From NCBI GenBank assembly GCA_943912855.1, contig CALTVC010000001.1, positions 124,001 to 188,000 on the forward strand: DNA of 64,000 bases, read 5' to 3'. Positions 43,701 to 50,378 of this stretch are shown piece after piece. The notes under the pieces were generated by a model. That model was given only the letters and a program-made list of their open reading frames with translations, made no database searches and had not been told where the DNA came from. The stretch's first letter is position 1; each line of letters opens with the position of its first letter. Position numbers and translations under genes: made by a program. The DNA is from an uncultured Flavobacterium sp. (lineage in GTDB: Bacteria > Bacteroidota > Bacteroidia > Flavobacteriales > Flavobacteriaceae).

Positions 43701-44105
43701 GGTAAAGGTGTAGGCAAGCGAGCCTACCAGTGAAGCCCCCAGGATACCCTTAAGGTTATCATCGTTAATTTCAGAAACTTTTGCTACTACTGATTTCAAC
43801 ACCATTGTTGACGACCAGAACATAAACAGTATGGTAAAGGCGCTGGAAAGTACCGAAACCATGTTTACCATTAATGCTACGTGCTCTTTGCCGGCGGCAA
43901 ACATAGACATGAATGCGCCCACCATTTGGAAAAGCGGTGCTCCCGGCGGGTGACCGATTTCAAGTTTTGCCGATGTGGAGATGTACTCACCACAGTCCCA
44001 AAAACTAAGTGATGGCTCTACGGTAAGAGAATAGGTGATGAAAGCAATAGCGAAAACTGCCCATCCTAAGATGGTGTCCCATTTCCTGAAATTGAATGTT
44101 GTCAT
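40734..44105 (-). CDS. DUF2723 integral membrane protein (TMEM260/O-mannosyltransferase-like), copy 1
   Basis: Large polytopic membrane protein of 1123 residues in the DUF2723 family (related to TMEM260-type protein O-mannosyltransferases). The N-terminal half has many hydrophobic helices. EPSLSFWDCGEYISTSAKLE and GHPPGAPLFQMVGAFMSM hold the GT-C-like acidic motif (D-C-G-E), and NERPFEPRERDYALVGSFYVF is the family signature further on. The C-terminal part (about 870-1123) is soluble. Bacteroidota use related enzymes for protein O-glycosylation, so a glycan-transfer role is plausible. Adjacent to a paralogue at 44227. Confidence 0.9.
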   Translation of the reverse strand: MTTFNFRKWDTILGWAVFAIAFITYSLTVEPSLSFWDCGEYISTSAKLEIGHPPGAPLFQMVGAFMSMFAAGKEHVALMVNMVSVLSSAFTILFMFWSSTMVLKSVVAKVSEINDDNLKGILGASLVGSLAYTFTDSFWFNATEAEVYAMASLFIALLLWLGLKWEEEMHTPRGSKWLLIISLVIGLSFGVHFMAILAFPSIGFIYFFKNYKNVTVKSFLIANVVIVAILLFIFKFLLPYTMALFGKTEIFMVNSLGLPFNSGTIFVFLALVAGFYFGLGYTKKKGLALYNTILLCVLFIFVGFSTWMMLPIRANADVVINENKPSDAAEVLAYYNREQYGEQKLFYGPMYTDTYSGLDKEHPYEDEKPNYQRDYTTGKYIVVNDFKNAKQNTDDNHKGFMPRMWNAESAANYMSFTAPPTFRVDPQHDFAEDLYRMGVPVDKMSDEEVGAAVEEARSNIQQIVNDFRNKFHSGAADYDDYGKFLNNYSSFLIIDKPTFMQNMQFMFEYQFGYMYLRYLMWNFAGRQNDIQGRYDDLDGNWISGITPLDEIRLGSQKNIPSDQANNRAHNVYYLLPFILACIGLAYHATKDSKSFYVLFTLFLFTGLALKIYLNERPFEPRERDYALVGSFYVFSIWLGFGVYAIYDWIKKYIAPKIAVPAVTAVCLLAAPVLLASQNWDDHNRANRYTALAMAKAYLSSCDKNAILFTIGDNDTFPLWYAQEIEGFRTDVRIVNTSLFMTDWYIDQMKRKAYDSDPMPISFTHDQYKPGTRDYMLFDKNTEKRWDLGQFIKFIASDDERLKLKLNNGHSVNFYPTNKVRFTVDKNAVLKSNTVSAALQDSIVPYIDFDIKGEALYKNRLMMLDIVYNNNWKRPIYFTGGSFGDDDYLWMKDYLQLDGMVYKLVPVKTAIPEDGSPLDMGRIDTKKMYDIVMGWTWGNSEDPKIYHDPETRKNSISYRTNMARLMQALIDEGDKVKARKVIDLAMTKLPVDEFGYYTLLEPFITGYYELGDQASAHKLLDKLIKKYQESLVFYAGVSATDQSYIRNDIATDIERYRSLLWLAKESGDDAYYNKEYPKFNKLNQGVGRYKRENEGEGAFDEEDTLAKALKAAEITPTADTTKKK

Positions 44106-44194
44106 GTATGGTGAATTATCCCTGGATATTATTCTAACTGCAAAGAAACTATTTTTTTGGGAATGAAAAACCCTAATATCCTATTTTAATAAAA

Positions 44195-44220
44195 AAGAGG
44201 CGTTAACAGTAACGCCTCTT
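44195..44220 (-). terminator. Hairpin terminator between the two DUF2723 genes
   Basis: Stem AAGAGGCGTTA/TAACGCCTCTT (11 base pairs, loop ACAG); on the minus strand followed by TTTTATT. It ends the transcript of the upstream copy (44227-47511), so the two paralogues are separate units. Confidence 0.88.
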
Positions 44221-44226
44221 CCTAAG

Positions 44227-47200
44227 TTATATTTCATCTTTTCTGCCAAATCTTGAAAACCAGCTATTATAACTATTAAAGGTTTTCTTCTCCCGCTCGT
44301 AGAGTGCGGTATCTCCATTGTCATGCATTACAAGCAACAGGTAGCGATAGCGCTCTATGTCTGTTACTATGCTTGTAGCCATAGTATTTTGCTGAGAAGC
44401 GGGGAGCGAACGGTAATACCCAAGGCTATCCTGGTACTTACGGGTAAGCTGTGCCAGCAGGTTACGGGCTTTTTCTTTACTTCCGGTTTTGTAATAACCA
44501 TCCGCAAACGGAGTAACGGTAGAGTAATACCCAAACAGGTCTACCGGCATTTTTTCCATGGCAAGGTCTATGATTTCTCTCGCTTTATCATATTTGCCTT
44601 CGGCAATAAGCGTATCGCTAAGGCGTGCCATATTACTACGGAAGGTAATGCTGTTATGGCGGGTTTCCGGGTCGTGGTATATTTTAGGATTACCACTGTT
44701 ACCCCAGTCCCAATGCTTCACGGTATCGTACGACTTTTCGGTATTTACGTAGCCCAACTCATACGGGCGGGCGTCTTCAGGAATTTCAGTACGTACGGGA
44801 ACCAGTTTTAGCACCAATCCCTGCGCCTGCAGGTAAGGTTTCATCCAACTGTAATCAGCATCGTCATTACTGCGTCCTGAAAAACAGATAGGGCGTTCCC
44901 AGTTGTTATTTCTTATAATATCCAGCATCGCCATGCCTCCTTTGTAAATGGCACCTTTTGGCAGATCCACATCCATAAAAGGAACTATAGAGTCGTGCTT
45001 ATATGCAGGTACTACCTTATTTTTTAGTACAACGTTTCGGTCTACAACAAAACGTACTTTGTTAGCCGGATAAGCGTGTGCTGTTTTACCGCCTTCAAGG
45101 GCTACATTAGCGCGCTCATCATCCAGGTGTATAAAATCCATAAACTCATTTATGTCTATGCGCCTGTCGGTACGCGGGTCGTAGATAATATAATCACGTG
45201 TACCTGCCCTGTATTGTTCATGGTTGAATGATATAGGCAATGCTTCAGATGTATACGCTTTGCGTTTCATCATGTCTATGTACCAGTCGGCATTAAGCAG
45301 CTCAGTACATACAACACGTACATCAGTACGATAACCTTCAACTTCCTGGGCGTACCATAGCGGGAAAGTATCATTATCTGCTGCCGTAAATAATATGGCA
45401 TTTTTGTCGCAACTATCCAGATAGGCTTTTGCCAGAGCTACAGCCGTATAGCGGTCGCTGCGGTCGTGGTCATCCCAGTTTTGGGTAGCCATAAGCACAG
45501 GGCCGGCAAATAAAGCGAGCGCTAATGCAACAGGTGCAAGCATTTTTGCTTTAAGATAACGCTGGGTAAACTGTTGTAATGCAAATGCCCCAAGAGCTAT
45601 CCAGATGGCAAACACGTAGAACGACCCCACCAGGGCATAATCACGCTCGCGTGGCTCAAACGGACGTTCGTTAAGGAATATTTTAAGGGCAATACCCGTA
45701 AACAGGAACAGTACCAGGAATACATAAAAACTCTTCAGGTCTTTACGGGCGTGGTAGCCAAGACCGATAAGTCCTAATGCCAGTGGTAGCATGTAATAAA
45801 TATTCCTACCCTTGTTATTTGCCATATCAGGAGTAATTTCTTCCTGAGGGCCAAGGCGGGCATCATCTATAGCAGATATACCACTAAGCCAGTTGCCATT
45901 CAGGTAATCATACGTACCCTGCTCGTCATTCTGCCTTCCCGAAAAGTTCCACATCAGGTAGCGCAGGTACATATAGCCAAACTGATAGTCTACCATATAC
46001 GCAAGGTTTTGTGCAAGCGTAGGCTTATCTACAATCAGGTAACGCCCGTAGCTCTTCAGAAATTTGTCGTATTCAGTATTCCCCATTTCGCCCTTAGCGT
46101 ATGCTGCACGGAATTCTGCAATAACACCTTCAAGTTGGGCGCGTGCACTGCCTATAGCCTGCGCCGCTTCCTCATCAGACAGTTCATCTACATTAACCCC
46201 TGCGTGGGCAAGGTCATCGGCAAAATCATACTCCGGGTTAATACGGAATGATGGCGCACCTGCAAACTCCATGTAATTAACAGCCATGTCTCCATTGTTC
46301 ATGCGGGGCAAAAAGCCTTTATGGGCATTATCCATATTTTGGCGCGCGCCTTTATATTGGTTTACGATTTCGTATTTACCGGTTTTATTATTGCGTTCGT
46401 AGTTTGGTTTATCATCTACATATGGCTGTTGTGCATCCAGCCCAGCATAGCTTTCTGTATACAACGGACCGTAAAACGTTTTTTGTTCCGGGTATTGCTC
46501 ACGGTTGTAGTACGCAAGGAGTTCGGCAGCATTACTCGGGTTATTTTCGTTGATTACAACATGGGCATTGGCACGAATAGGCAACATTATCCAAGACGAT
46601 GCGCCTATGAGTATAAACAGCACACACAAAATGGCTGTATTAGGCAAAGCCCAACCCTTTTGTTTTGTAAAACGAAGCCCGAACCAAAATGCACCCGTTA
46701 GTATAACGAATGCTAGTAGCGTGCCTGAGTTAAACGGCAAGCCGAAGTTGTTTACTACAAAGATTTCGGTTTTACCAAAAAATGCCATGGTGTACGGCAT
46801 AAGGAAGGCAAACACAAAAAACAGTAATGCCACCATGGCTATATTAGCTATGATAAAATTTTTGATGGTGATTTTACCGTAGTTTTTAAAGTAGTAGATA
46901 AGGCTGAGTGACGGCATGGTAAGGAGTGCCAAAAAGTGTACCCCGAATGATAAGCCAACCAACATAGAAATTAGCAACAGCCAGCGGTTGCCTTGTGGGT
47001 TGTACATGTCCCTGCCCCAGCGTAAACCAGACCAGAGTATAAGCGCGATTAATAACGATGCCAGTGCGTACACCTCAGCTTCGGTGGCACTAAACCAAAA
47101 ACTGTCTGAAAACAGGAATGCAAGTGCACCCACTGCCGAAGCGCCCAGTATCATAAAGTTTTTCTTTCCGGGGTTTTCGGTTTCTTTAGCGGTAAGGTCA

Positions 47201-47511
47201 GTTAGCAGTAAGGTTAGCGACCAGAACATAAACAGTATGGTAAACGCGCTTGCCAGTACCGACACCATGTTTACCGCAAAGGCTACCTGTTTTGCATTTA
47301 GCGCGAAGCCTGCAAAAATAGCACCGAGCATTTGGAACAAAGGTGCTCCCGGCGGATGCCCCGCCTGTAATTTTGCCGATGTAGCAATATACTCTCCGCA
47401 GTCCCAAAAACTCATGGTGGGTTCGGCGGTTTTAAAATAAACACTCAGCGCAAGAGCAAAAAGGCTCCAGCCTACAATGTTATTCCATTTTTTAAAGGTA
47501 AAGTTTCCCAT
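44227..47511 (-). CDS. DUF2723 integral membrane protein (TMEM260/O-mannosyltransferase-like), copy 2
   Basis: Paralogue of the neighbouring gene, 1094 residues from the ATG at 47511 (MGNFTFKKWNNIVGW); the track-like longer start at 47577 is not supported. It keeps the same acidic SFWDCGEYIATSAKLQ, GHPPGAPLFQMLGAIF and NERPFEPRERDYALVGSFYVF motifs, so both copies should be functional. The C-terminal region carries KARNLLAQLTRKYQDSLGYY, repeating a tetratricopeptide-like helix pair also seen in copy 1. Tandem duplication followed by divergence is the simplest explanation; the acceptors may differ. Confidence 0.9.
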   Translation of the reverse strand: MGNFTFKKWNNIVGWSLFALALSVYFKTAEPTMSFWDCGEYIATSAKLQAGHPPGAPLFQMLGAIFAGFALNAKQVAFAVNMVSVLASAFTILFMFWSLTLLLTDLTAKETENPGKKNFMILGASAVGALAFLFSDSFWFSATEAEVYALASLLIALILWSGLRWGRDMYNPQGNRWLLLISMLVGLSFGVHFLALLTMPSLSLIYYFKNYGKITIKNFIIANIAMVALLFFVFAFLMPYTMAFFGKTEIFVVNNFGLPFNSGTLLAFVILTGAFWFGLRFTKQKGWALPNTAILCVLFILIGASSWIMLPIRANAHVVINENNPSNAAELLAYYNREQYPEQKTFYGPLYTESYAGLDAQQPYVDDKPNYERNNKTGKYEIVNQYKGARQNMDNAHKGFLPRMNNGDMAVNYMEFAGAPSFRINPEYDFADDLAHAGVNVDELSDEEAAQAIGSARAQLEGVIAEFRAAYAKGEMGNTEYDKFLKSYGRYLIVDKPTLAQNLAYMVDYQFGYMYLRYLMWNFSGRQNDEQGTYDYLNGNWLSGISAIDDARLGPQEEITPDMANNKGRNIYYMLPLALGLIGLGYHARKDLKSFYVFLVLFLFTGIALKIFLNERPFEPRERDYALVGSFYVFAIWIALGAFALQQFTQRYLKAKMLAPVALALALFAGPVLMATQNWDDHDRSDRYTAVALAKAYLDSCDKNAILFTAADNDTFPLWYAQEVEGYRTDVRVVCTELLNADWYIDMMKRKAYTSEALPISFNHEQYRAGTRDYIIYDPRTDRRIDINEFMDFIHLDDERANVALEGGKTAHAYPANKVRFVVDRNVVLKNKVVPAYKHDSIVPFMDVDLPKGAIYKGGMAMLDIIRNNNWERPICFSGRSNDDADYSWMKPYLQAQGLVLKLVPVRTEIPEDARPYELGYVNTEKSYDTVKHWDWGNSGNPKIYHDPETRHNSITFRSNMARLSDTLIAEGKYDKAREIIDLAMEKMPVDLFGYYSTVTPFADGYYKTGSKEKARNLLAQLTRKYQDSLGYYRSLPASQQNTMATSIVTDIERYRYLLLVMHDNGDTALYEREKKTFNSYNSWFSRFGRKDEI

Positions 47512-47720
47512 ATTTGGAGATGGCTTTTGGTGTATAATCGTACTAAAACGCAAAAAAGCACTGCATAGTATAAGCACACAAACAGTAACTCATGCTTCGC
47601 GCACATTTTTCATCAGAAATTTAGAATTTTTTTTCGATACATTACAGTTTGTAAAACAGAATTTTAGCTCATTTTTACAGGATTTCCGACAAATTTATTC
47701 AAAAAAATTTCGCACCAGTG

Positions 47721-47751
47721 TTTGGAAAAGTAAAAATATGTAGTACATTTG
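47721..47751 (+). promoter_or_regulatory. Promoter of tRNA-Gln
   Basis: TTTG at 47721-47724 (TTG 47722-47724), a 19-base spacer and TACATTTG at 47744-47751: full Bacteroidota consensus, 22 bases before the tRNA. Confidence 0.85.
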
Positions 47752-47773
47752 CACTCGCAATAAGCAACCAAGA

Positions 47774-47844
47774 TGGTCTATGGTGTAATGGTAACACAGC
47801 TGATTTTGGTTCAGTCGTTCTAGGTTCGAGTCCTAGTAGACCAA
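47774..47844 (+). tRNA. tRNA-Gln (anticodon TTG)
   Basis: 71-base cloverleaf: acceptor TGGTCTA with TAGACCA, D-arm GGTGTAATGGTAACAC, anticodon arm CTGATTTTGGTTCAG with anticodon TTG, T-arm CTAGGTTCGAGTCCTAG. CCA is not encoded. Reads CAA/CAG. A terminator follows at 47850. Confidence 0.95.
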
Positions 47845-47849
47845 CTGGT

Positions 47850-47875
47850 AAAGCCTCCCAAACGGGAGGCTTTTT
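47850..47875 (+). terminator. Hairpin terminator after tRNA-Gln
   Basis: Stem AAAGCCTCCC/GGGAGGCTTT with AAAC loop and a T tail, six bases past the tRNA. Confidence 0.88.
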
Positions 47876-48177
47876 GCATTTATAACAATTCTCCCTGAAT
47901 ATCCTCAAACAGCAATAAAAAGCTAAATATTACATAAAAAAGAACCTTTTTTTATGATAATATTCTGAAATTAAAAAACTTACACCTAAGCCTCACACTA
48001 TTATCCACCCTATCCTGTTTACTCACAAAACCTTTGTTTTGAATTATTTAAACATTAAAAAAAATCACAATTTATTACTAAAAAATCAGTCTAAGGACAT
48101 TATAAAAAGACAAACAGCAAAAACCTCTTAACATTTACTTGGCTAACATAAGAAAGAACTTTGATTTACCCCAAAAA

Positions 48178-48191
48178 TGTACAGGTGTACA
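48178..48191 (+). promoter_or_regulatory. Candidate operator TGTACAGGTGTACA
   Basis: TGTAC-AGGT-GTACA is an inverted repeat with five-base arms; the hexamer TGTACA is also repeated directly. It lies between a promoter-like box and the start of the ferritin-like pair, where a repressor or activator could bind. No matching regulator was identified. Confidence 0.3.
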
Positions 48192-48217
48192 AATATTAAC
48201 CTTCAAATGTTTTTATT

Positions 48218-48982
48218 ATGAAAAGTACTAAAGTAACGGTTGCAGAGGTTGCCTCAGACCCATCTACAAACCTGGCGAGTCGCAGAAGTTTTCTAAAAAT
48301 CAGCGGACTTACACTTGCGGGAGCAGGATTACTGCTCGCGGGTTGTAATGACGACGACGACAACAGAACCCCAGACAGTAGCCAGCTTCCGGGAGTGCGT
48401 AATAATGTATTTGACCTTGGCGGAGGCGATGCAGGCATACTTACTTACGCTTACGCACTGGAGCAACTTGAAGCGGATTTCTATACCCGTGTAGTAAACG
48501 GCAATAGTTTCGGAAGCATATTTAACGCAGAAGAACAACAGGTTCTTGCCGATTTGTATGCTCATGAAGTACTGCACCGCGAGTTTTTCAAAACCGCAAT
48601 CACTGCAGCATTAGCAGGAACATCTGGCGAAGTTTTACCTACACTTCAATTTTCTTATGATAGTGTAAATTTTAACAACCGCACCAGCGTACTTGGCACA
48701 GCAAAAGCACTTGAAGACACAGGAGTAAGAGCCTACAATGGTGCCGGGCAGTACATTCAGAACTCAGACTACCTGGTTATAGCCGGAAAAATAGTATCTG
48801 TAGAAGCACGCCATGCAAGCGCCATCCGTAGCCTCATAAGCCCCGGAACCAATAGTTTTGCAGGAGATGACATTGTAGACGCAAATGGTCTTGACCTTGC
48901 AGATAAACCAAGCACTATTGTACCAATCGTTGCAGGTCTTAATTTTATTCAAACTGCATTTACGGCAAACTACTTACCATAA
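48218..48982 (+). CDS. Tat-exported ferritin-like-domain lipoprotein
   Basis: Ferritin-like (Ferritin_2 type) protein of 254 residues. The signal has a twin arginine at 22-23 (SRRSFLKISGLTLAGAG) and a lipobox ending at Cys43 (LLAGC), so it is predicted to be exported folded by the Tat pathway and then lipidated. The mature part is helical with EQLEADFYTRV, HEVLHREFFKTAI, ALEDTGVRAYNGAG and VEARHASAIRSL, acidic and histidine residues arranged as in di-iron or desiccation-related ferritin-like proteins. It starts a two-gene unit with the homologue at 49008. The catalytic activity is unknown. Confidence 0.85.
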   Translation: MKSTKVTVAEVASDPSTNLASRRSFLKISGLTLAGAGLLLAGCNDDDDNRTPDSSQLPGVRNNVFDLGGGDAGILTYAYALEQLEADFYTRVVNGNSFGSIFNAEEQQVLADLYAHEVLHREFFKTAITAALAGTSGEVLPTLQFSYDSVNFNNRTSVLGTAKALEDTGVRAYNGAGQYIQNSDYLVIAGKIVSVEARHASAIRSLISPGTNSFAGDDIVDANGLDLADKPSTIVPIVAGLNFIQTAFTANYLP

Positions 48983-49007
48983 CCAAACCCTTTAATACCA
49001 GGAAATC

Positions 49008-49862
49008 ATGAACATTATAAAGCTTATAGAATCGTTTACAAACGAAGGCTTTCTTAGTAGCCTTAACAAAACATCTGATCGAAGAGATAGCTTCGGACAA
49101 TTTGGTCAAATAGGCGCTAACGCCGCTATGGCAGCCGTTCCGCTTGGACTGGCATCTTTGTTTACCCAAAAAGCAAATGCCACCAACACGGCTTACGCTG
49201 CTGCTGCTGCAGAAAACGCTACCACAGCACTGCAACTTGCCCTTACACTCGAATATCTTGAAGATGAGTTTTACGACAAGGCCCTTAGCACGAACGGACT
49301 AATACCATCTGCCGACAGGGAAATCATAGCCCAGATCAGCCAGCACGAAAATGCCCACGTGGCTTTCTTAAAACGTGCTTTAGGGAATGCCGCTCCTGAA
49401 AAACCTACATTCGACTTTACCGGCGCAAAAAGTACAAACGGTGGCGGACCTTTTAACGCCTTTGGTGATTACCAAACATTCCTTGCCCTGGCACAGGCTT
49501 TTGAAGACACCGGAGTACGCGCCTACAAAGGCCAGGCCGTAAACCTTATGGGTAGTGGCGATACATTAAAAGCAGCATTGCAAATACATAGCGTAGAAGC
49601 ACGACATGCATCTCAAATACGCAGGCTACGCGGACTTAAAGGATGGATTACCGGAAACGAACGTGGCACCGGAATGCCGGAACAAACACAACCGGTATAT
49701 GATGGCGAGCAAAACACCATACACGGAGGCGTAAACATAACTACGTATACAGCATCTAGCGGTAACCCTGGCTTTGGAAGCGGATCGTATACAGAATCAT
49801 TTGACGAACCCATAAACACGGCTACAGCAACAACCATAGCCAACCTGTTTATAGTACCATAA
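49008..49862 (+). CDS. Second exported ferritin-like-domain protein
   Basis: Paralogue-like ferritin-fold protein of 284 residues. The N-terminus has twin arginines at 25-26 (SDRRDSFGQFGQ) followed by a hydrophobic stretch to about residue 52 and an A-x-A site, a non-classical Tat-like signal without a lipobox cysteine. The ferritin-like core includes LEYLEDEFYDKAL, QISQHENAHVAFLKRAL, AFEDTGVRAYKGQA and IHSVEARHASQIRRL. The Gly/Ser/Thr-rich C-terminus (from about 235) is polar and probably extended. It is 25 bases after the first gene; the two domains may pair in one complex. The function is inferred only from the fold. Confidence 0.83.
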   Translation: MNIIKLIESFTNEGFLSSLNKTSDRRDSFGQFGQIGANAAMAAVPLGLASLFTQKANATNTAYAAAAAENATTALQLALTLEYLEDEFYDKALSTNGLIPSADREIIAQISQHENAHVAFLKRALGNAAPEKPTFDFTGAKSTNGGGPFNAFGDYQTFLALAQAFEDTGVRAYKGQAVNLMGSGDTLKAALQIHSVEARHASQIRRLRGLKGWITGNERGTGMPEQTQPVYDGEQNTIHGGVNITTYTASSGNPGFGSGSYTESFDEPINTATATTIANLFIVP

Positions 49863-49888
49863 TCAAAGTAAAAAAGATAAAATAAAAA

Positions 49889-49909
49889 AAGCCACGCAAT
49901 GCGTGGCTT
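49889..49909. terminator. Bidirectional hairpin terminator
   Basis: Stem AAGCCACGC/GCGTGGCTT with loop AAT; A-rich and T-rich sides both present. It sits between the ferritin-like pair and the convergent small lipoprotein gene. Confidence 0.85.
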
Positions 49910-49933
49910 CTTAATGCTTTTGTCTGTCGCTTC

Positions 49934-50155
49934 TTAGTGAGCAGGAGCAGCTGGAGCAGTAGCTGTAGTATCAGCAGCTGGAGCAACAGCAGTAGTGTCA
50001 GCAGCAGCAGTATCAACTGCAGTTTCAGCTGGAGCTTCTACAGTAGCAGTAGTATCAGCAGCACCTTCAGTAGCTTCTGTTTCTGATTTCTTGCATGAAG
50101 TGAAAGAAAGACCTAGTACAGCAACTAGGGCAAGGCTTAAAACAACTTTTTTCAT
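49934..50155 (-). CDS. Small Ala/Thr-rich lipoprotein
   Basis: 73-residue predicted lipoprotein: signal MKKVVLSLALVAVLGLSFTSC with lipobox ending at Cys21. The rest is low complexity, repeating DTTA, APA and DTAA blocks and nearly lacking bulky hydrophobic residues, so it is probably a flexible, extended surface or periplasmic tether. Short lipoproteins of this composition are common and uncharacterised in Bacteroidota. A good minus-strand promoter lies upstream (TATCTTTG at 50192-50199). The repeated coding words make this gene prone to length change. Confidence 0.75.
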   Translation of the reverse strand: MKKVVLSLALVAVLGLSFTSCKKSETEATEGAADTTATVEAPAETAVDTAAADTTAVAPAADTTATAPAAPAH

Positions 50156-50191
50156 CTTACTAAATTATAAAGGTTAATTATTAACTCGGAG

Positions 50192-50219
50192 CAAAGATAT
50201 AAATTTTTTGACACCGCAA
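50192..50219 (-). promoter_or_regulatory. Promoter of the small lipoprotein gene
   Basis: On the minus strand TTG (50217-50219), a 17-base spacer, then TATCTTTG (50192-50199), matching TTG-N17-TAnnTTTG. Leader of about 36 bases. Confidence 0.65.
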
Positions 50220-50378
50220 AATATTTCGACAACAATTTTTTTTAGTGCATTTTCGCTCTGAAATTCAGGATATTATTAACATCAATTTCAATTTTAACAT
50301 TATCATTGAAAGATTACGCACTACCAAGTTTGTATGCTTTTGCAAATAAGGGTCAAAAAACCATCTTGCGTTACAGTT

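Larger units (their letters stand above)
47845..48217. other. Gap between tRNA-Gln and the ferritin-like genes
   Basis: 373 bases with no gene and very low GC. It holds the tRNA-Gln terminator at the left and, 26 bases before the next start, the symmetric TGTACAGGTGTACA at 48178-48191. A box GAACTTTG at 48156-48163 differs from TAnnTTTG at one position. Confidence 0.4.
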
